Shown: piece by piece, positions 46,680 to 58,874 of the stretch | Layout: each line of letters begins with the position of its first letter | How positions within the stretch are numbered: the stretch's first letter is position 1 | Assembly: GCA_030620095.1 (NCBI GenBank) | Contig: JAUTXW010001345.1 | Location: 2,452,501-2,516,500 of the forward strand | Reading direction: 5' to 3' | Source of the DNA: Kuschelorhynchus macadamiae | Lineage: Eukaryota > Arthropoda > Insecta > Coleoptera > Curculionidae | DNA: 64,000 nucleotides | Notes under the pieces: model-generated | Databases searched by the model: none | What the model was told of the DNA's origin: nothing | The model's input: only the letters and a program-made list of their open reading frames with translations | Made by a program: the position numbers and the translations under genes

Positions 46680-47645
46680 CAAAGAAAGAGACATCTCGCA
46701 GACTCAAGACCATTACTTACACTCTAACCATAGACAAAAAATCTGTTGTTGTCTGTAAGAAACTATTTCTATCGATTTTGGTATCAGTGAAAGAATGTAT
46801 CGAACTGCGCTGGTTAAAATAAAGAAAGTAGGTGTAATGGAAAATGACAAGAGGGATGGCCGACAAAGAACCAAGGAAACTAAGGAGATGGAAGCAAACG
46901 TAAGATTCAAAATTAAGAAGCATATTAATAGATTTCAAAAAGTTGAATTACACTTTAGCAGAGGCAAAATATCTAAGATGTACCTCCATCCAGACCTCTA
47001 TTTGCCTAAAATGTTTTTTATGTTACATACAGGAGTTTTTAAAGAGCGAAATGTATCATTTTTGTCTCCCAAAAAAAACCAATGTTTTCTTTGCCTTACA
47101 TATTTGGAAGGAGATGCGCAAGCTAAAGAAAATTTGAAATTCCGATACGATTCACGCATTGTTGAAAAACGACAGTTCGACAAAAGAAAGCATCATGCAA
47201 ACAACAAGCAACAGAAGATACAAAAATATTGTGCAGTGTTTTGATTAGCAACAATTTACGTCCTAATCTCGAAAGGCGTTTATAAATTCTGACTGTCGTG
47301 TCTGTAGAGTAAAGAATGTTTTTGTTTTCTTTGGAACGAATCTCTTACCAAACGTGGATATTCTGAGATTGCCTCATACCTGTTTAAAGTTTTAGAGGAG
47401 TATAACCAAAAGTCAAGTTTCTGTTTATTTGCTGATGGCTGCTATGGACAGAACAAAAACAGCATTATTGCTGCAACGTTACTTTATTCTTTATCAAAAC
47501 TGGACAGCATCGAAGAAATTTCTCTGTGCGATTTTTCGAGACGAACCACGGGCAAAATTAGGGCGACTCGGCGCACAGCGCAATATTCACAGCAATATCT
47601 GGTGCCGACGATATTTTTATCCCATCTCGGCTATACTCTAAATGC
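46680..47645 (+). pseudogene. Relic of an unnamed insect transposon-like family (same class as 59-61 kb)
   Basis: The order is LKTITYTLTIDKKSVVVCKK then LFLSIL in one frame near 46697-46783. A shift follows, then RTALVKIKKVGVMENDKRDG, KIKKHINRFQKVELHFSRGK, MYLHPDLYLPKMF and FLSPKKNQCFLCLTYLEGDA (to 47244). After a stop, ADGCYGQNKNSIIAATLL can be read across frames at about 47432-47490. The 'VCKK.FL', 'P.K.QC..C' and 'D.C.GQN' signatures are those of a family annotated only as uncharacterized in insects. Its second half suggests an RNase H-like nuclease. TATAAAAG at about 46669 lies just upstream. No TIRs found for this copy. Confidence 0.55.
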
Positions 47646-47649
47646 TAAA

Positions 47650-48050
47650 TTTTGTGTGTTAGAGAAACCGATACTAGCAAAAACATAAAATGAAAAATTA
47701 TGAAAATAATGGTTAACAAGAATGAACAAATGAATTTTTTTTCTGAAAAATAGTGATGTCCAGGATGAATACGACGGTATTATCCTAAAGAGTTTTACAG
47801 GTAGTCTGTCACAAAACAACCGTAATTCCAGCAGTTTTATTTGTCGTCACCACATGATATTGCATGAAACACACATTTTATTATAGCATATATTTTTTAT
47901 GCTAAATGTTTACCAATATTAGATTTGTTAACAGACATGTGAAAATGCATTTCTTTACTTCAAGTTTTGATTAAAATACAGTTTACCTGAATTACCTGAT
48001 GTTTACTTTCATAATAATAACCTCACCTACAAAACAGGACTGTATGACGT
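47650..48050. other. Unassigned DNA before the small hAT
   Basis: AT-rich, no motif. Confidence 0.4.
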
Positions 48051-48060
48051 ATCCAATATG

Positions 48061-48845
48061 CAGGGACGTAGACAGAAAATTCGTTTTGGGGGGCCAGTTG
48101 GGAGCACAGAGGTGCCTATATACAGGGTCTGTCATTAGTGTGCCAAAGTAGCATACTTTCTTACTAAAGATTTTTTTTAAATTAATGATGGATCCTGTAA
48201 CAAATAATATGTGCCAGTACAAAAATTAAAACGAATTTTCTACATTTATTTTAGGTTTTTGAATTAAATAGCAAATTTTATACAAAAGGAACTTAATTAA
48301 ACCTATCTGAAGAAACATGTTTTTTCACTTTTATTTAATGTAGAGTTGTGGAAGTATTACTAAAACTAATAAAAAATCAACATGAATAATATAGACCGTT
48401 AACTAAAAAATACAAAAAACAATTCATATAATTAAATTTATTCTTCTCTTATTTTCCGCGAAAATATCTATTACTCTTTGAAGATCTATGTTTTTTACCA
48501 ATGACTTCTCAATTGATAAAATAGCCAAGTTTGATAGTCTGTCCAATTCTATTTCTCAAAAATGAGATAGTTCGCTCACATGAAGCACTAGAGGGATTGT
48601 TACAGCGATTATTACTGTTTATATTTTCTTTGTTTTAATTAAGTAAGAGTCATATATTAGGGATTCTTACTAGTAGAGATATTTTGTGTTGGTGTGGTTT
48701 GAGAATTTTATTTCGTTAAAAATATTGTGGTTGTATGAGCGCACCGTATAATTTATTTAGACAGGCTAATGGGGGGCCCAGTGGGGGACCATAGGATAAA
48801 AAGGGGAGCCGCGGCCCTACAGGCTCCCCTTTGTCTACGTCCCTG
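48061..48845 (-). mobile_element. Non-autonomous hAT with TIR and 8-bp target-site duplication
   Basis: TIR CAGGGACGTAGACA (48061-48074) and its exact complement (48832-48845) are flanked by CCAATATG at 48053-48060 and 48846-48853, a perfect 8-bp duplication. On the minus strand at about 48580-48430 the interior encodes IELDRLSNLAILSIEKSLVK and DLQRVIDIFAENKRRIN. This is the C-terminal tail of a hAT transposase, preceded by a decayed SSASCERTISFLR. The element is therefore an internal-deletion derivative of a longer hAT, a different family from the one at 35 kb. Confidence 0.9.
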
Positions 48846-49074
48846 CCAATATGTCAATAAAAGAAATTTTCACAAAATGATATATCTACATATTTTTCAA
48901 AAAATTCAGAAACTAAAAAAAAATTAGCTATCAAACAATGGAATAAGATAATAACATATAAATGCTCCATAACCTCCAAATTTCCCATCAGTTTGATCAT
49001 AGTTCTCTATCATAAAAATTACATCAAGTTTAATACAGGTAATTTTTTATTTTCTTCTCTCCTAAAAAATTTAC

Positions 49075-50370
49075 AAAATGCGAGTTTCGCAAGTACGTGA
49101 GATAGGGGGCGATATCTATTGTCACATTTTACTAGGCCCCCATTTTGTGTTGCAGTACTCGATTTTTACCAAAATATTACCAGATCATCCCCATAAGACC
49201 CTTAGTTTTTGGCCAACATTTGAAGCCAATCGGGTAAGTGTAGCTGTGCCGCGAACTAACAGACAGACAGACAGACCGACAGACGGGCTGATGGAATTGA
49301 TTAAAAATATTTTTTGGCATTTAGGGACGCTAAAACGTGAAGATATGTAAAACCTGAGAAATCATTTTTTTTTCACGGTTACAAACATTTCATTTGGCCG
49401 CCATTTTCTTGGGCCATCTTGAATTAGTAACATTATTTTAATAGATGACCCCTATACCACAATTAATTATGGCATATAATTTGAAATTAATCCATTAATT
49501 AGTTTTTCAGGCTAAATTTCTAAATATTTTATTAAGCCGCCATTTTATTTCGCCTTATTGGATTTTTACCAAAATATTACTAAGTTATTCCCATATGACC
49601 TTTTATTTATGATCAAAATTTGCAGTTATTCGGTAAGTAGTTTTTAAGCTGTGTCGCGAATTTACAGACAGACCGACAAAGGGACCGACGGAATTAATAA
49701 AACATATCTTTTGGCATTTAGGGACGCTAAAACGTGAAGATATGTAAAATCTGAGAGGGTAATTTTTTAGCGATTACAAACATTCTATTTGGTAGCCATT
49801 TTGTTCGGCCAACTTGAATTAGGACCGCAATTTTACTAGGTGAACTCTATACTATAATTAGTAATGACACACAATTTGAAATTAATCCATTAAACAGTTT
49901 TTCAGGCTGAATTTTTAAATATTTTATTAAGCCGCCATTTTGTTCCGTCATCTTGAATTCGTACCAAAATGTTACCAGTTAATTACAACATAATACTTGA
50001 TGTTTCTGCAAAATTTGAGATAAATTGAAAAAGCAGTTTTTTAATAATAATTTTTTAACATTTCACTAATCCGCCATTTTCTTTTGCTATACTGTTTTTT
50101 TAACAATTGGTAAGTAGTTTTTTAGCTATGCCGCGAAGAGACAGACAGACATACAGATAGGCCGAAAGAACCGAGAAAACATGTTTTTGCTATTCTGGTT
50201 TTTTAACAATATGGTAAGTAGTTTTTTAGCTATGCCGCGAAGAGACAGACAGACATACAGACAGGCCTAAAGAACCGAGAAAACATGTTTTTCGGCCCTG
50301 AAACATCAAATTTGAAAAATCTGGGATGGTGATTTTCTCAAGAAACAATACTTCTCTTTTACGAGGGAAG
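49075..50370 (-). repeat. Array of 'CGCCATTTTG'/GACA repeats
   Basis: Blocks containing 'gccgccattttnttnggccatcttgaatt', 'accaaaatattac', 'gaaattaatccatta', 'agctatgccgcgaa' with GACA runs, and 'tttggcatttagggacgctaaaacgtgaagatatgtaaa' alternate here. The latter phrase occurs twice (49315, 49713) and the GACA block at 49262, 49668, 50143 and 50243. Read in reverse, the array carries the CAAAATGGCG motif of 5.7-6.5 and 61.6 kb. No coding content. Confidence 0.75.
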
Positions 50371-50379
50371 TAACAAGAA

Positions 50380-51550
50380 GGTGAATCGCTTGAATTCAAT
50401 TTCACAACCCATAGTTTTGAAAATCCCACTCATGATTTATATTCTAATAAGCAAAATTGTAATGTTGTATGAAACTAAAATTAATGAAGACAACAACACT
50501 GAGCCGTTTAAAGCCATCAGCCGCCTCAAGACAATTCAATTCAGGCAAAGACACCGTTCCATATTAAATGTGCCGGCATCTCCACAATTATCGCTATATT
50601 AAATATCTATGTTAATTCTCCGGATTCCCTAATTTTCGGTCTGCCCGAGAATTTGGCTCATTTGATACATGGGGCTTAATAATGTCTTCCTGGGCGATAT
50701 TGTTTCACGTCTCAAGTGTCTTAAATTAGATATATTTTGACAAGCTTCCCATTCATCTTCGGTATCGATTTTCGTATATTGGTGATTTTAAACAAGGAAT
50801 GAAACCTAATATTTTGAAAGCGTGTATAAAATTAAATAATTCCTTTTAGTGCGAGAAACAAAAAGAAAATTTATGTAAAAATTAATATATTCCGTTTCTG
50901 TTTATCAAAAAAATACAGTATTTTTTCTTTAAGAGGATATTGGAGTAACTCTAAAACGCCTCGACATTTTTCAAGGACTGCCATATTTTGATTGAACATG
51001 CTGCTCGTTCGTTAGATAAATGGGATTTATGTCTGTGGTCCACATCGACCTATCACAACGCATATATCACGTAATTTACGTTCTCTTAATATGACACTGT
51101 CACCAACGATATCTGCGTTGCTGGTACGCCAGCGATATTTTGGAAAATACATATATTTTTAAAATTTATATAATATAAGATACACAAGATATTTATTTCA
51201 GTGTAAGATAGTTCTTTTTTTTAACCAAGACCTTCATACCGAGTAATAATTATTTAAAAGGAATTTTTATTTAGACTAGTATTTTAGTTTTTCTTAGGTG
51301 CACACGACATTGATTTTTTTTTTCGGGTTTGCGACAAGCTTAAACCTATAAAAATAATTATTAGTAATAACAAAATATATCAATCTGAAAAAAAAAATCA
51401 GCTTCTTTTTTCTTTAAAACTATTTCAGGATTTGATAACTCACAAGACACTGATGAAAATAAAAAACATTTTTTTACTCACTTAATAATTGTTGAAGCTT
51501 TAGTATAGTTTCGAAATATAAAAAAATTATCTTGACAAACATATTTTTAA
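50380..51550. other. Unassigned AT-rich DNA
   Basis: Only short motif-less frames. The region lies between the repeat array and PLE-A copy 3. Confidence 0.4.
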
Positions 51551-51554
51551 AACC

Positions 51555-54140
51555 CTGTGTCTTATAAAAAGTCGTTTTTGGATCTATACTAACAGAGACA
51601 TATAAGATGCCTTGTGCAACCGAAGGCAAAACGTCGTAAAGTGATTTCATTTTGACATGAATTTCTTAATTGACCACAGCGGTGAAACCTTTCGTTCCAT
51701 GTTAGCTAACCTCTATGTAGGGAGAAGGATGCCAAAACCTTTGGCGATCTCATGAACAAGGAGATGCTACTTTGCCAACGAGCCTTTCTCCTTGGATGCT
51801 GAGATGAAGGCGTAGTTCCAAAATCTCTACAGATGAAACACCACATAACATCAAGAAGTGCAAGGAACATCACAATACGAGCCAGTATGGCATTAGTAAG
51901 AGAGACTATAAAAGCTACTCGTCGAAATTTGGATATAAACGCTCGTAAGTTACAAAATATTTATTTAAAATTAGCTTTTGTACTTGAACATCAAATTTTT
52001 AGAACTCTTGATGACATTTTCCATGCGCAAGCAGAAAAGATACATCGTACAGTTACGATTAAGCAGCAGAAAAAGTTCTAAGGACCTCTGGACAACGGAA
52101 AGCCAGTAAAACTGTCACAGAACACCCTAATAAATTTGTCTTTCAAGGCTCTTACTGAAGCAGAACAATCCGTCATCTCCAAAGCCCAAAACTTCGCCAT
52201 TACACCAAGTAACATACCCGTAGAAGCGGCAATTAGAAGACTTCCAACAGAAGAACTTGACGTAATAAGGTATGAAACAGCGAAGATCATCAAAAATTCT
52301 ATCAGCTTCGGAAAAAATTGCCATAAAAAGGTTAAACAATAATACAGACATTTTGATCCTTCCAGAAGATAAGGGAAATGCTACTATTGTTATAGACAAA
52401 ATATATGTACATAAGACGATAGCACCTACAGAGTAATCCAAACAGACCCGACCAACAAAGTCAAAAGACGGATAACCAATCTTATAAACCCATCCAACCT
52501 GCCAGCAGAGGTTAAGACGACGTTAAGGCCAAGCCGCTCAAAGATCCCGTGGTTTTACGGATTGCTTAAAATACAGAAGGTTAATGCACCACTTCGACCT
52601 ATCGTCAGTGGGATAGGATCATCCAGTTACATGATCAGTAAACATCTTTCAAATTTTCTTAATAATTTTACAAGAAAAACACATTCATTTATTAGAAACT
52701 TTAAGCATTTTGTAGATAAATTAAAAGCAATCCAATTAGATCCAAAAGATGTCTTAGTCAGTTTCGATGTAGAATCGCTATATTCAGATGGGCCTATATA
52801 AGGGCAATCAATGGTTTCGGAGATATTGATATTTGAAAATCGACCTTTTTGCATCTTTGACGTGCTATAAAATCTAAATGGTTTAATATAAAGGAAAATG
52901 GTTTCCTATCTTAACATTTTAAAAGCTATCGAACATTTCATTCATGTCAATTTTTTTTAAAAAGATGACAAATGACAGTATCTACCATTTATATCAGAGA
53001 ATTGTTCTTAGAAGACTAACACAGGAAAGTGAAAACCGTTTTTCCTTATCTTAAATCTTTTGGATTTTATAGCATGTCACACATACAAAAAGGTCGTTTT
53101 TCAAATGTCAATATCTCAAAAATAATTGAACTTAGAGTTCAACTTGATACATCAAATTTCATTAGGTTTTATAACAATTTTGAAACATTGAAAAATATAT
53201 AAGGTGTTCAATTTAACATAACATACATGGTCAGCTTTACCTAAAATTGGCAACACCGCATTTATGAAAATATTTTAGAATGATAAACTTTTTACTCTTA
53301 TTCAACGTTGCCAAATTTTAAATTGGTCGGAATTGCCATTCTCCATATACTTCCAATAGTCCATCCACGTTGAATCACCCTGTACATATGATAATGAATA
53401 TACGTATGTACCTACTGTAATATTCTAATATCTTCAATTATATATGTAATAATAATTCGTAATAAAACATTCGATGAAACTTGATTAACGAATGAGGAAG
53501 CTGTCAGTGTTTTTTATCAAATAATGATCATTGTTTTCTTGCAGATATGTCTCTCAGGGTCAGGTTTTTGAGAGGCTGCTTGCAATAATTTCATGTCATG
53601 ATGCTAGTGGTCAAGGCTCCAAATATGTAGACAACACTTTTGTAGTATGGTCGCATGGTCCAGAACACCTTGTTTCTTGAGCATCTGAATCAGCAACATC
53701 CTAATAAAAAATTTACAATGGAAATTGAATCAGATGGAACGATTCCCTTTTAGAAAAAAGGAAAGGGGATGGTTCCTTAGAACACTGTGTATATAAAAAA
53801 CCACCGTATACGAATAGATACCTAAATGCAAATTCCTATCATCATCCGATACAAAAGCAAGCAATTATTAAGTATTTGGTTTACAGAGCACTCGCCATTT
53901 GTGACCAAAACTCTTTTAGAGACATTGACACAAGCTTTAAGAGGGAATGAATATTACACTGAGGATATTAGATGGTCAATTAGAAAATATATAATAATCC
54001 TATTCCATGAAAAGAAACTAATAAGGAGTCACCGATACGAAGTGTATTTCTTCCATTTATACACGGAACCACAGACAAGATTGCAAGGGTACTTCAGCGG
54101 TCCAACACACGTACAAATTACATTATATATCTTCACGTTC
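51555..54140 (+). pseudogene. Penelope-like element A copy 3 (pLTR, N-terminal region, RT; interrupted)
   Basis: This copy begins with the pLTR: a TATA-like box at 51563 and a hammerhead remnant at 51600-51640. From 51833 coding pieces follow in several frames: ASMALVRETIKATRRNLDIN, ALTEAEQSVISKAQNFAITP, DILILPEDKGNATIVID and the RT fingers MLKIQKVNAPLRPIVSGIGS to VLVSFDVESLYSD (52562-52797). A 0.7-kb non-PLE insert follows (see next). The element resumes at about 53530 with KYVDNTFVVWSHG (53621 on), in which YVDD has become YVDN, then KPPYTNRYLNANSYHHP and the start of the GIY-YIG linker. It ends near 54140. Dead copy. Confidence 0.8.
52801..53130. mobile_element. MITE-like inverted repeat inside PLE-A copy 3
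   Basis: About 95 bases at 52812-52907 ('gagatattgatatttgaaaa', 'tgctataaaatctaaatgg') recur inverted at 53023-53120 ('ccattt'-type complement, 'gattttatagcatgtca', 'caaatgtcaatatctc'). The unit sits precisely where the RT reading breaks. No transposase. Sequence from 53130 to 53400 has a further CAGGGTGATTC-type end at about 53390 and may be a second small insertion. Confidence 0.6.
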
Positions 54141-54164
54141 CAGTGCCCTAGATGCCAGAAATAT

Positions 54165-54400
54165 GTTTTGTCAATTCTGTCAGTATATTTGTCGGTCTGT
54201 CTATCTGTCAGTTTGGTAAAAACTTAAGGGCCATATGGGAATAACCTGGTAATATTTTGGTAATAATTGAGTATGGCGGAAAAAGATAGCAGCCTAGTGA
54301 AACGTTAAAAAAATATCACTTAGAACTAATTATAATTTAACTCAAATTTTGAACAAAAATCAAGTGTTACATAGAAATGAACTGGTAACATTTTGGTATT
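54165..54400 (+). repeat. Copy of the dispersed GACA/ATGGCG repeat
   Basis: It has 'tcggtctgtctatctgtcag', then 'agggccatatgggaataacctggtaatattttgg', 'gagtatggcggaaaa' and 'caagtgttacatagaaatgaactgg', the order seen at 5.7-6.5 kb. Confidence 0.65.
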
Positions 54401-54402
54401 AT

Positions 54403-56425
54403 TTATTTATTTATTTAAGAACATTCAGGATACAAACAGAAAGATTCCATGACAACATCCACTAAATAATATGTTCTAGTAAAATAAAAATTACACACTT
54501 ATAAAGATATAAGGACTACAAATACTCTTCCTGAATAACACTAAACAAAGCAACTATCTAAACAAAAATGTATACAAGTAAATAATAAATTAATAGTTAT
54601 TACAGAAATACTCTAGCCAAATACAAATTAGTAGAAAGACACTCAAAAATATCATCAGTTAGAAAGACTGTATTGCCAAACATTAGGTAACAACAACTAT
54701 GCCAGATAAATATAATTTTATTATTTTTTTATAATTTTGCAAAGACAAATTAAACAAATCTACATCTTCAAAATTGCAATTATTAAAGTTTCCTACAATG
54801 CGACATAATGGGGAATTAAGCCCCAGGATTGTTCTTTGGTAAGGAACTACAAATAAATTTTGTTCCCTAAAACGTCTATCTGGGGCATCAAAACAGATTT
54901 TACATATCAAATCTGGAGCATCTATGAGGTTATTTAAAATTTTAAAGTGATTAATTAAAATTTTAAAGAGAATAAAAATCCCGAATTTCGTTTACAGACT
55001 TACTTAAATTTTCATTATCTATGGTATAATAAAAATTGATAAAAATATATATTTTTGGTAAAAGAAATAGGGTAATACTTACTTAAATTTAGATTTAAGC
55101 TATTATGCTCTCAATACACCACCAATTAAGGTCTTCCTGCACTCTCTCGCAGTCTTCAAGAGACTCACCTGAATTTAATATTTTCATATCATCAGCATAA
55201 ATTAAAAATTTTGAAAACCTGAAGAAGCTCTTTATATCATTTTTGAAGATATTAAATAATAAGGGGCCCAAATGGCTACCCTGAGGAACTCCCGATGTTA
55301 TGCTTATCGGCACTCCGATCTCAGACAGCTTGTTTATTAAAATTTTTTGATCGATTCGATCAAACGCTTTGCTAAAGTCAGTGTAAATTGCATCTACCCG
55401 CCGATGTTGTTCGGGTAAAATCAGATTTTTAGGGTGTTAAATACCCATTCGTACACAATTTTTTCCATGACCTTCGTAAAAACGCTCAACTTACTGATCG
55501 GGCGATAATTTTGAATATCTGTTCTTGTTCCACCTTTGAAAATTGGAACAATATGAGATATTTTCCACCTATTTGGGGAAAATGCAGAGTTTTATTATAG
55601 ATTATGACAACGGTTCAGACAAGCTATTAGAACATTTTTTTATAATTAGGGGTGGAATTCCATCAGGATCCATTCCCTTCTTTATGTCAGGAGAATCGAA
55701 AAGCTCCTTTATTTTGTTTGAATTTATAAGTGTTCTATATTTCCTATTAGACGTTTCTGTAAGGCCTCCTACATCTGCAGCAGGAGGAACACGTGCTACA
55801 TAAATACTTGAAAAATATTTCCTAAAAAGCGAACAGATATCCTGTCCACCCTGCACGACTTTACCCTTAAGTTCCATAGATGAATTCCAGAATTGCTTAT
55901 TAGCTTAATTAATTGCTGGTTAGCTATTAAGTCATGCTCAGTATTGTCGAGAAAATTGCGAAAGTCTTGGTTTATAAGTTGTTTTGATCTCGATCGCAAA
56001 ATACGATAAAGATCGTATTTTTTGTGCACTTTATTTTTTCTTTCATTGTTTTAATTGTTACTGGCCTAAAATAGACAGAAAAACGATTACTTTTAAGAAC
56101 ATGTTTTGGCACAAAACTTGAGCATAAAATATCCAGCACTATCCAGATCCAGTCCATCCATCAAGTCAGGCCACTTAATGCTTGAAATTTCTCTATTTAT
56201 TAAATTGTAAGGAGCATTTTTTAAAGACCTAACAGTATGATATTGAAAGGGGCATTCAATTGAATTAAAAAGTTAAATTGCTTTAATTCACAAAATGATA
56301 GTTGATCAACTACTACTGATGATTTATTATCTACTTCATTAGGTTCCAAAAATTTTTCATTAGGGATTTCTAACCATTTGTTTAGGCATATTAAAGTCAC
56401 CTAAAATTATAACAGTATGATTACA
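54403..56425 (-). pseudogene. Jockey/CR1-like LINE, 3' two-thirds
   Basis: Minus order from 56425: CNHTVIILGDFNMPK (endonuclease core). Then the linker region (RKYFSSIYVARVPPAADVGG, GMDPDGIPPLIIKKCS). The RT follows with FKGGTRTDIQNYRPISKLSV, GVPQGSHLGPLLFNIF and KFLIYADDMKIL, with intact YADD. The C-terminal region VPYQRTILGLNSPLCRI ends near 54700. The 3' tail at 54403-54415 is (TAAA)n-like, as at 7931, and the C-terminal sequence resembles that fragment, so both probably belong to one family. Many stops. The 5' part of the endonuclease continues at 58564-58870 on the far side of an inserted element. Confidence 0.8.
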
Positions 56426-58563
56426 CTGGCCGACAAGATTTTTCTAGCACAGGCCAGCTCATTATTTTCACAATGGAAATACCATAATAAAAAAAACATT
56501 CGGAAAGCCCTAATACGTACCATTTTTTAATAGCCTAATTAGAATCTTTTATATTGACAGGTAAACAATTTTATGGTGGGGAGGCTAAAATGGGTCCATT
56601 TTCCAACGAAAAAATTACCTAGACTGGGTTGTTTACAACATTAGACATAAAATAAACGTTAAACACTCTTCTGTTGAGTTTCGAATTGAGTGGTTCTCTG
56701 TGTATCGATCAGCAAGTGTATGTGAAGACGAGAATGTCGAGTCAAACGCGCCGAAGTTGCAAAATTTCTCCTGACAAATTTTGTTATATTTGTGGAGAAT
56801 TTCTGGTGAAATCACAAGGCAGGCCATTTTCCGAAAATGTAAAAAAAGCCTACTTTAGATATTGTGGTGTGATAATTGGGGATCAAGGTAAGCGGTGGGC
56901 TCCCCATGTGTGCTGTGTTAGTTGTAGTGTATCATTGGTGCGGTGGATGAATGGAAAGAAAAAATTATGCCTTTTGCAGTACCAATGGTATGGCGAGAGT
57001 CCACCAACCATTCTGGCGATTGTTATTTTTGCCTGACAAAGACTTAAGATTATTCCAAAAAGGGAAAGCACAATATAGAATATCCAAATTTGCAATCTGC
57101 CATACGACCTGTTCCTCATAATGCAAATTTGCCAGTGCCGATTGTGCCTCTAAATTGGCAAGCTATTGATTTGGGAGATAATGGAGATAACGCATCATCA
57201 GGCAGCTCAGAAGAACAGTGCACCGATCCCACTTTTACCACAGGTCCCAGTTCCATTTGATTGTTCAAAGTGAATTAAATGATTTAGTACGTGATTTGGG
57301 TTTATCCAAGCAACAATCAGAACTTCTGGGTTCTATTTTTAAGGAATGGAACCTATTGGCCAACGAAACAAAAATTACGAATTTCAGACAAAAGAAATGC
57401 TATGTTTTCTGAATTCTAAAATATGTAAAATCCGTTGTGCGCGTGTACTGATATAGACAGTTTAATGCAGGAACTTGATATTGAACATTCTCCCCGTGAG
57501 GGGTGCTTATTCATAGACTCAACTAAATATAGCTTAAAAGCTGTGTTATTGCATAATGGAAATTTAAAACCCTATAGTCCATTCAGTGCAATTCAGCAAT
57601 GAAAGAAAATTATGAAAATATGCGCACGATTTTGGATAAAATAAACTATAATGGGTATAAATGGCAGATATGTGGGGACTTAAAAGTTATAGCGATTTTA
57701 GTGGGAGTTCAGGGGAGATTTACAAAATATTGCTGTTTTCTTTGTTTATGAAATAGTCGCGCAATAAATCAGCACTATGTAACAAAAATTTGGCCAGTAA
57801 GAAGCGAATTTCAACCGGGATCTCAAAATGTTAAATTTATACCTCTTGTTGATCCCAAAAATGTCCTTTTGGCTCCTCCTCACATTAAACTTGGGCTGAT
57901 GAAAAACTTTGTGAAGGCTTTGAATAAAGATGGTGATGCATTTAAATACCTAAGTCTTTCACCAGTTAAGTGATGCCAAATTAAAACAAGACATTTTTAT
58001 TGGGCCACAAATCAGAAAATTGCTGGACGATGTCAATGTTACGGAAAAGCTAAACAGGCAGGAACTCAGAGCATGGAATTCATTCGTTAATGTAGTAAGA
58101 GGATTTTTAGGCAACAATATGGATGAAAATTATGAACAAGTGAAAGGTTTCACCAAGATATCAGAACAATGGAAATTCGGTACCAAGGACGATGGGATCC
58201 AGCCATGATAGGTGACTACTGTTGCTTTTTGAAGAGAGAAGAAAGGACACCTCATAAACGGAAAAAATAAAGTTTAATTAGTGTTTTAAGTTAATATTTT
58301 TCTCGTTTGCATTTCTCTTAGATGTATGGTATGTTTAATAAGCGAAAACGGTAAACATAGTCAATAAACAGGGTTAAGAATTTTCTGAAATAATTTTTTC
58401 TATAGATATTAAGTATCGTACCATTCGATATGGTTCTACAACTCTAACAAGAAAACCCTACGTGCTACAACTTTCTATTTGTGATTTTCGTATTTGGATC
58501 CATTCTATTAGATTATATTATTCTGATTTGTGTTACAACAAAAAAATTTTTTTTGTCGGCCAG
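56426..58563 (+). mobile_element. 2.1-kb TIR element carrying an 'uncharacterized insect protein' family
   Basis: CTGGCCGACAA at 56426-56436 and its exact complement at 58553-58563 bound the element; AT-rich sequence follows inside both ends. On both sides the interrupted LINE endonuclease resumes (WNKLNNA on one side, CNHTVIILGDFNM on the other), which fixes the boundaries independently. No clear target duplication is visible. The only gene inside is the relic at 56734-58270, so that protein is probably the transposase or an accessory protein of this element type. Confidence 0.75.
56734..58270 (+). pseudogene. Relic of a Cys-rich, probably transposon-encoded protein (unnamed family)
   Basis: ATG at 56734 (MSSQTRRSC). 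Early CYICGEFLVKSQGRPF, then WAPHVCCVSCSVSLVRWMNG form a C-x2-C...C-x2-C, ZAD-like zinc module. After several shifts the pieces are LNDLVRDLGLSKQQSELLGS (57270), CLFIDSTKYSLKAVLLHNG (57508), ICGDLKVIAILVGVQGRFTK then YCCFLCL (57668), APPHIKLGLMKNFVKALNKD (57876) and FHQDIRTMEIRYQGRWDPAM ending KREERTPHKRKK at 58270. The conserved Asp in FIDS and GDLK could be catalytic residues of an RNase H-like nuclease (inference). I recognise this order from proteins annotated only as uncharacterized in insects. At least five inactivating changes. Confidence 0.7.
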
Positions 58564-58872
58564 CGTTATTTAACTTATTCCAGTTATTATTTAAGTTCGA
58601 TATAAAACAGTTTTGGGTATCATTATCATCATCCGGCAAATAAACACAACAAACAAATACCATTTTTGATTTATTGTCCGAAAAAGAAATCCAAATATCT
58701 TCTGCGTCAGACGAGAGTTCCTGATGACACGTAGTTGGAATTAGCTTGGTTTTAGCGGATTGGGATGAATCTATGTCGAGCCGAAAGAGATTGTATTTGG
58801 TCGTAAAAATTTCTTCAAAACTCAGCCTGAAGAAACTACTTATTAGTTTAATTTTAAATTTTGTGCAAGCAT
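58564..58872 (-). pseudogene. LINE endonuclease, 5' remainder beyond the inserted element
   Basis: Minus strand: EIFTTKYNLFRLDIDSSQS, TTCHQELSSDAEDIWISFSD and FVCCVYLPDDDNDTQNCFIS end at WNKLNNA next to the inserted element. These are endonuclease-fold blocks preceding the GDFN block at 56.4 kb. The LINE is cut again at about 58872 by the next TIR element, and nothing of it was found beyond 61.56 kb. Confidence 0.75.
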
Positions 58873-58874
58873 TA

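Noticed and set aside
49262..50260. Regular GACAGACAGAC blocks considered as a CRISPR array or satellite with spacers
   Set aside because: The intervals are themselves repeated and the context is eukaryotic. This is part of a dispersed repeat, not CRISPR.
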